Positions 4,497 to 7,717 of a stretch of 7,717 nucleotides of DNA are shown here, piece by piece. Made by a program: the position numbers and the translations under genes. How positions within the stretch are numbered: position 1 is the first letter of the stretch; each line of letters starts with the position of its first letter. The notes below the pieces were generated by a model, which was given only the letters and a program-made list of their open reading frames with translations, had not been told where the DNA came from and made no database searches. Source of the stretch: Chloroflexota bacterium (GTDB taxonomy: Bacteria > Chloroflexota > Anaerolineae > 4572-78 > J111); NCBI GenBank assembly GCA_003694775.1, contig RFJV01000284.1:1-7717 (forward strand). Direction: 5' to 3'.

Positions 4497-5761
4497 ATCT
4501 CTTCCGTCGTCCGTCTGTCTGCCTGCTGACCATCCTGGTAGTGGTCATTTTATTCAGCCCGCTGGCCTGCTGGCTGACCGGCATCGGCCAGCAGGCTGAC
4601 ACTCTGTCGGCGCAGGTCATCCGCCTGCCGGACGGAACCCTCGTCAGCAGTCCCAAAGCCCAGGCCCTGCACCGCCTCACCCTGCCCCTGCGGGTCGAGC
4701 GCGTGCTGGTGTATCCTCTGCTGTTGCTGGCCTTTCAGTTCAGCGGGGGCGCGCTGGCCTGGCGCGTCCGGCTGGAGCGGCTGGTGGGACGCCGTTTCCG
4801 CGGCAGTGAGATGGCCGTTGTTCTCCTGTTTATTTTGACCTTCCACCTGGCCCTGTATCTGCTCTATCTGCCCTTCAATTTCTACCGGGGATTCGTGCTC
4901 ATGCGCCAGTTTGGCCTGTCGACCCAGACTGCCGCCGGCTGGCTGTCCGACTGGGGCAAAAGTGTGCTCATTGCCCTGCTCACCGATGGCCTGCTCTGGA
5001 CCGGCTTCTACTGGCTCCTGCGCCGCCTGCCCCGGCGCTGGCCCGTAGTCGCCGGCGCCGGTCTGCTGGTCTTCAGCCTGGTTTACACTCTGCTGACCCC
5101 CGTGCTCATCACCCCCCTGTTTTACGAAGTCCGCCCGCTGGAGGATGCCGCCCTGCGCCAGCGGATTCTGGCCCTTGCCGGCAGGGCCGGGATGGCGGTG
5201 GACCGGGTGGAAGTTATCGACGCCAGCGCCAAGACCACCGCGGTCAACGCCTATTTTACCGGTTTTGGCCGTGCCCGGCGGATTGTACTGTACGACACCC
5301 TGCTGGCCGGCTACACCCCCGACCAGATTGAGGTAGTGCTGGCCCACGAGATGGGCCACTGGTATTACCGGCATCATTTGCTGGCTGTTCTGGGGGTGGG
5401 CGCGGCGGCATGGCTGGGGCTGTTTGGCCTGCGCTGGCTGTTAAACCGGACGTGGCCGCGGCTGGGTCTGCGCGGCCCCGCAGACGTGGCCGGTCTGCCG
5501 TACCTGCTGGCGGTGGTAGCTATCGCCTCCCTGCTGTCTCTGCCCGTGCAGAATGCCGTCTCCCGCTACGCAGAGCGCCAGGCCGACCGGTTTGCCCTGG
5601 AGGTCAGCCAGAAGCCGGAGGCGTTTGTGCAGTTGTTTGAGCAGTTCGCGGAGCAAAATCTGTCGCCGGTCGACGCGCCGGGGTGGGAGAAGTTTCTGTT
5701 CTACACCCATCCATCCATTGCAGAACGGATTCGGATGGCGGAATTGTGGGTTGGAGATTAG
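4493..5761 (+). CDS. M48 family (Ste24/CAAX-type) integral-membrane zinc metalloprotease
   Basis: A 422-residue membrane protease. Seen: the zinc-binding HEMGH at residues 285-289 inside VLAHEMGHWYYRHH, and the third-ligand motif ERQADRFAL with Glu361, the pattern of M48 peptidases. Hydrophobic segments occur at about 9-28, 75-92, 107-127, 155-178 and 184-206, and two more lie between the motifs (about 296-316 and 332-352). The N-terminal region containing LPFNFYRGFVLMRQFGLSTQ resembles the Ste24 N-terminal domain. HtpX, the other common bacterial M48 protein, is much shorter (near 290 residues), so this is closer to the Ste24 type. Its role is likely cleavage of membrane proteins or peptides; bacteria without prenylated CAAX substrates still carry these enzymes and their targets are mostly unknown. 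ATG 4493 overlaps the stop of the upstream regulator (ATGA), implying translational coupling. The final codons and TAG stop lie in a heptamer repeat. Confidence 0.92.
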   Translation: MNLFRRPSVCLLTILVVVILFSPLACWLTGIGQQADTLSAQVIRLPDGTLVSSPKAQALHRLTLPLRVERVLVYPLLLLAFQFSGGALAWRVRLERLVGRRFRGSEMAVVLLFILTFHLALYLLYLPFNFYRGFVLMRQFGLSTQTAAGWLSDWGKSVLIALLTDGLLWTGFYWLLRRLPRRWPVVAGAGLLVFSLVYTLLTPVLITPLFYEVRPLEDAALRQRILALAGRAGMAVDRVEVIDASAKTTAVNAYFTGFGRARRIVLYDTLLAGYTPDQIEVVLAHEMGHWYYRHHLLAVLGVGAAAWLGLFGLRWLLNRTWPRLGLRGPADVAGLPYLLAVVAIASLLSLPVQNAVSRYAERQADRFALEVSQKPEAFVQLFEQFAEQNLSPVDAPGWEKFLFYTHPSIAERIRMAELWVGD

Positions 5762-5785
5762 AGATTGGGAGATTGGAGATTGGGT
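5751..5785 (+). repeat. G-rich heptamer repeat over the protease stop codon
   Basis: Tandem units TTGGAGA (5751), TTAGAGA (5758), TTGGGAGA (5765, one base longer), TTGGAGA (5773), then TTGGG. The period is 7, as in the NAATTGA arrays, but the sequence differs. The repeat encodes the last residues of the M48 protease (VGD) and its TAG stop, and may provide the -35 of the next promoter. Confidence 0.85.
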
Positions 5786-5794
5786 TGATATAAT
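5765..5794 (+). promoter_or_regulatory. Promoter of the toxin-antitoxin pair
   Basis: A perfect TATAAT at 5789-5794 is preceded, 18 bases upstream, by TTGGGA (5765-5770), which matches four of six -35 bases and lies within the G-rich repeat. The predicted start is near 5801, giving a leader of about 24 bases to ATG 5825. The -10 box is certain as sequence; the -35 is weak. Confidence 0.6.
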
Positions 5795-5800
5795 GTATCA
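5786..5800 (+). promoter_or_regulatory. Possible operator palindrome over the -10 box
   Basis: TGATA (5786-5790) and TATCA (5796-5800) form an inverted repeat around TAATG, covering the whole -10 element. A site here would suit autorepression by the encoded complex, which is common for toxin-antitoxin operons, but five-base arms in AT-rich DNA are weak evidence. Confidence 0.3.
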
Positions 5801-5812
5801 TAAGCTGGCTTC

Positions 5813-5816
5813 AGGA
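5813..5816 (+). promoter_or_regulatory. Ribosome binding site deciding the MntA start
   Basis: AGGA at 5813-5816 is 8 bases before ATG 5825. An earlier in-frame ATG at 5816 overlaps this AGGA and has no ribosome binding site of its own at suitable spacing, so the later ATG is preferred and the protein begins MTNQIKTLAK. Confidence 0.6.
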
Positions 5817-5824
5817 TGCTCCCG

Positions 5825-6262
5825 ATGACCAACCAGATAAAAACTCTGGCAAAACAGTTGAGACCTATCTTTACCCGGTATGCTGATATTCAGGCCGTTT
5901 ACCTGTTTGGCTCCACCGTGACCGGCCACCAGCATCCCAACAGCGACCTGGATTTGGCCCTGGTTCCCCGGTCCAATACCCTGCGCCGGCAAAAGCTGGA
6001 TATCCTGACCGATTTGGCCCGGGCCGGGTTTGACAATGTGGATTTGTTGATTTTAGATACCAACGACATCGTTTTGAAGTATGAAGCCGTTCGGTTCAAC
6101 CGGGTGATTTATCATACTGATGATTTTGAGCCGGCAGTCTTCTTTTCCAATGTAGTCAGACAATACCTGGATTTTGTGCCGTACCTTGAGGTTCAACGAC
6201 AGGCTTACAAGCAGAGGATTCTAAATGGTCAGACCGGAGGTTTTTCGGAAACGGTTGAATAA
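5825..6262 (+). CDS. mntA: MntA-type minimal nucleotidyltransferase antitoxin
   Basis: A 145-residue protein of the pol-beta nucleotidyltransferase superfamily. Seen: VYLFGS followed by ten residues and DLDLAL, the GSx10DxD active-site signature (Gly29-Ser30, Asp41, Asp43), and a third acidic position in NVDLLIL (Asp73). In characterised HepT/MntA pairs the MNT protein adds AMP units to a tyrosine of the HEPN toxin and so silences it. All catalytic residues needed for that are present, so it is predicted to be active. It is followed by the HEPN partner with a 38-bp overlap. The C-terminal 40 residues (from about EPAVFFSNV) lie beyond the core fold and may contact the partner. Base composition is more AT-rich than the flanking genes, which suggests acquisition by transfer. 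Confidence 0.88.
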   Translation: MTNQIKTLAKQLRPIFTRYADIQAVYLFGSTVTGHQHPNSDLDLALVPRSNTLRRQKLDILTDLARAGFDNVDLLILDTNDIVLKYEAVRFNRVIYHTDDFEPAVFFSNVVRQYLDFVPYLEVQRQAYKQRILNGQTGGFSETVE

Positions 6263-6638
6263 ACTGGATGAGTATCTTGCAGTTCTTGAGAACCTGCGTC
6301 AGGTTGACCGGCAAACTTTTAAGACTCATCCCCAATTATACGGCAGTGCTGAACGTTTTCTGCACCTGGCCATTGAAACCGTCCTGGATATGGGCAACCA
6401 TCTGATTGCCGATGAAAATTTGGGGGTGGTAAACCATTACAGCGATATTCCGGCCCTTTTGGCCGATAAGGGGTACATCCCGGCTGACCTGGCCCAACGT
6501 TGGACCAGAATGATTGGCTTCCGAAATATTCTGGTGCACGATTATCTGGATATCGACCGCGATATTGTATACCAGACTTTGCAAAACAACCTGGCAGATT
6601 TTGAACAGCTCAAACGGTTCTTTGCCCGGTTTTTGTAG
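6225..6638 (+). CDS. hepT: HepT-type HEPN RNase toxin (DUF86)
   Basis: A 137-residue all-helical protein. The HEPN catalytic motif Rx4HxY is intact: Arg100, His105 and Tyr107 in RNILVHDYLDI. The preceding MGNHLIADENLG (about 56-67) is also typical of the DUF86/HepT family. Such proteins are RNases, and in the known system the tyrosine of this motif is the residue modified by the MNT antitoxin; here it is conserved. ATG 6225 has AGAGGA (6213-6218) six bases upstream, inside the antitoxin gene, so translation of the toxin is probably coupled to that of the antitoxin. The order antitoxin then toxin, with overlap, is one of the usual arrangements. A hairpin begins within its stop codon. Confidence 0.88.
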   Translation: MVRPEVFRKRLNKLDEYLAVLENLRQVDRQTFKTHPQLYGSAERFLHLAIETVLDMGNHLIADENLGVVNHYSDIPALLADKGYIPADLAQRWTRMIGFRNILVHDYLDIDRDIVYQTLQNNLADFEQLKRFFARFL

Positions 6639-6668
6639 GGCAACAGCCGGCAGTTGCCCTGCTGTTTT
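6637..6668 (+). terminator. Terminator-like hairpin after hepT
   Basis: AGGGCAAC (6637-6644) pairs perfectly with GTTGCCCT (6653-6660) around an 8-base loop AGCCGGCA. GCTG and then TTTT (6665-6668) follow. The stem starts in the TAG stop of hepT, and the gap to the convergent decarboxylase stop is only 29 bases, so this is probably where the toxin transcript ends. The displaced, short T-tract makes it weaker than the 1786-1819 terminator. Confidence 0.6.
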
Positions 6669-7717
6669 CACAACCCCAGACGGGGCCACAGCGCATCAAT
6701 GCGGGCCTTGACCGCGGGGTCCATCCGGAGCAGTTCCGGCCACGGACGGGTGTAGCCCTCCATCGGGCCTTTGGCCGTGGCGTCGATGCCGATTTTGCCG
6801 CCGTAGGCAAAGCGGTAGCTGGCGTGGTCCAGGGCGTCGGTGGGGCCATCCTGGATGATGACATCGCGGGACCAGTCTACATTGCTGAGCATGTGAAAAT
6901 AGGCTTCCTGCGTATTCTGTACGTCCACGTGCTCGTCAAAAATCACGATACAGCGGGTCAGCATCATCAGCCCCAGTCCCCACAAGCCGTTGATAACCTT
7001 GCGGGCGTGTCCGGGATACCGCTTTTTGATGGACACAAAAATCAGGTTGTGGAACACCCCCTCCGGCGGCATATTGACATCCACAATTTCCCCCAGAAAC
7101 AGCTTCATCAGGGGCAGAAAAAGGCGTTCGGTGGCCTTGCCCATCCAGTAATCCTCCATCGGCGGCAGACCGACCACGGTGGTGGGGTAGATGGGCCGTT
7201 TGCGGTGGGTGATGGCGGTCACATGCAGTACCGGGTATTCGTCGGGTGGGGTGTAGTAGCCGGTGTGGTCGCCGAATGGGCCTTCCACGCGGCGTTCGTG
7301 GGGGTCAACATACCCCTCAATGACAAACTCGGCGTGGGCCGGCACCTCCAGCGGCTGGGTCACGCAGGGGGTCAGTTCGACCGGCTGGCCGCGTAGCCAG
7401 CCGGCCAGCAGAAACTCGTCGATACCGGGCGGCAGAGGGGCACTGCCGCACCACATCACCGCCGGGTCGCCGCCCAGACTGACTGCCACGGGAATACCCT
7501 CGACGCCCGTTTCCTGGGCCACACGGGTATGCTCGGCCCCGCCTTTGTGGATTTGCCAGTGCATGCCCAGCGTCCGCCGGTCGAAAACCTGCAGGCGGTA
7601 CATGCCCACGTTGCGGGCGTTGGTCACGGGGTCGCGGCTGATAACGGTGGGCAGGGTGATGAACCTGCCGCCGTCTTTGGGCCAGCATTTGAGGACAGGC
7701 AGGCGGTTCAGGTCCAC
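6668..7717 (-). CDS. UbiD family decarboxylase (C-terminal part; start outside the window)
   Basis: 349 residues are visible, running from the right edge to a TGA at 6668-6670. Family members are about 450-500 residues, so roughly the first 110-140 are missing; the GTG at the edge is not a credible start. Seen (numbering from the edge): SRDPVTNARNVGMYRLQ (27-43), which matches the prenyl-FMN binding segment, EGPFGDHTGYYTP (145-157), the family signature, a VVGLPPMEDYWMGKATE segment, and a KKRYPGHARKVINGLWG segment. UbiD enzymes reversibly decarboxylate aromatic or unsaturated acids using prenylated FMN made by UbiX; roles include ubiquinone or menaquinone synthesis and aromatic acid metabolism. 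The substrate cannot be assigned here and no UbiX gene is in the window. It is convergent with the toxin-antitoxin operon. Confidence 0.92.
   Translation of the reverse strand: MDLNRLPVLKCWPKDGGRFITLPTVISRDPVTNARNVGMYRLQVFDRRTLGMHWQIHKGGAEHTRVAQETGVEGIPVAVSLGGDPAVMWCGSAPLPPGIDEFLLAGWLRGQPVELTPCVTQPLEVPAHAEFVIEGYVDPHERRVEGPFGDHTGYYTPPDEYPVLHVTAITHRKRPIYPTTVVGLPPMEDYWMGKATERLFLPLMKLFLGEIVDVNMPPEGVFHNLIFVSIKKRYPGHARKVINGLWGLGLMMLTRCIVIFDEHVDVQNTQEAYFHMLSNVDWSRDVIIQDGPTDALDHASYRFAYGGKIGIDATAKGPMEGYTRPWPELLRMDPAVKARIDALWPRLGL

Noticed and set aside
4493..4575. Possible lipoprotein signal in the M48 protease (SPLAC, Cys26)
   Set aside because: The -3 position is proline, which does not fit a lipobox, and the segment looks like an ordinary first membrane helix.
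4550..5377. A 275-codon open frame on the minus strand opposite the M48 protease
   Set aside because: The translation is low-complexity Q/G/A-rich, whereas the + strand carries the zinc-protease motifs.
6824..7396. A 190-codon + strand open frame opposite the UbiD decarboxylase
   Set aside because: G/H/V-rich product with no domain; the minus strand carries UbiD signatures throughout.

Overview
The window reads as bacterial chromosome of fairly high GC, most likely from an uncultured Chloroflexota (Anaerolineae-like) genome. This is an inference. It rests on the archaeal-style thiolase plus DUF35 zinc-ribbon pair, the large multi-TM/GAF-like/HTH membrane protein of a type I associate with that group, and the short AT-rich heptamer arrays between GC-rich genes. 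I ran no database comparison.

Layout, left to right. (1) A composite AT-rich repeat (1-57) runs directly into a thiolase gene (58-1215). A DUF35 Zn-ribbon/OB-fold protein (1240-1650) follows; the two are a typical acyl-CoA condensation pair, usually next to HMG-CoA synthase. (2) A structured intergenic stretch (1651-1914) holds three hairpins, the last a convincing intrinsic terminator, then a good sigma70-type promoter and a hairpin-bearing leader for a GNAT acetyltransferase that starts at TTG (1915-2448). (3) A second, longer copy of the composite repeat (two 39-bp units, a partial third, then six heptamers; 2451-2579) runs into the next gene and supplies its apparent TTG start. (4) A two-gene operon with a 4-bp ATGA overlap follows: a 642-residue polytopic membrane protein with a GAF-like region and C-terminal helix-turn-helix but no kinase domain (2568-4496), and an integral-membrane M48 (Ste24-like) metalloprotease (4493-5761). 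(5) A G-rich heptamer repeat overlaps the protease stop codon and may supply the -35 of a promoter with a perfect TATAAT box. That promoter drives a HepT/MntA-type toxin-antitoxin pair (5825-6262 and 6225-6638) of visibly lower GC. (6) On the minus strand, convergent with the TA pair, is the C-terminal part of a UbiD-family decarboxylase (6668-7717) whose start lies beyond the window.

Two things deserve a second look. The first is a membrane-bound, kinase-less putative transcription regulator translationally coupled to an intramembrane metalloprotease, which suggests a proteolysis-linked signalling pair. The second is the heptamer array family: both NAATTGA arrays stop at the same base exactly at a gene start, and their 7-bp phase automatically writes promoter-like TTGANA-N17-GANAAT pairs.
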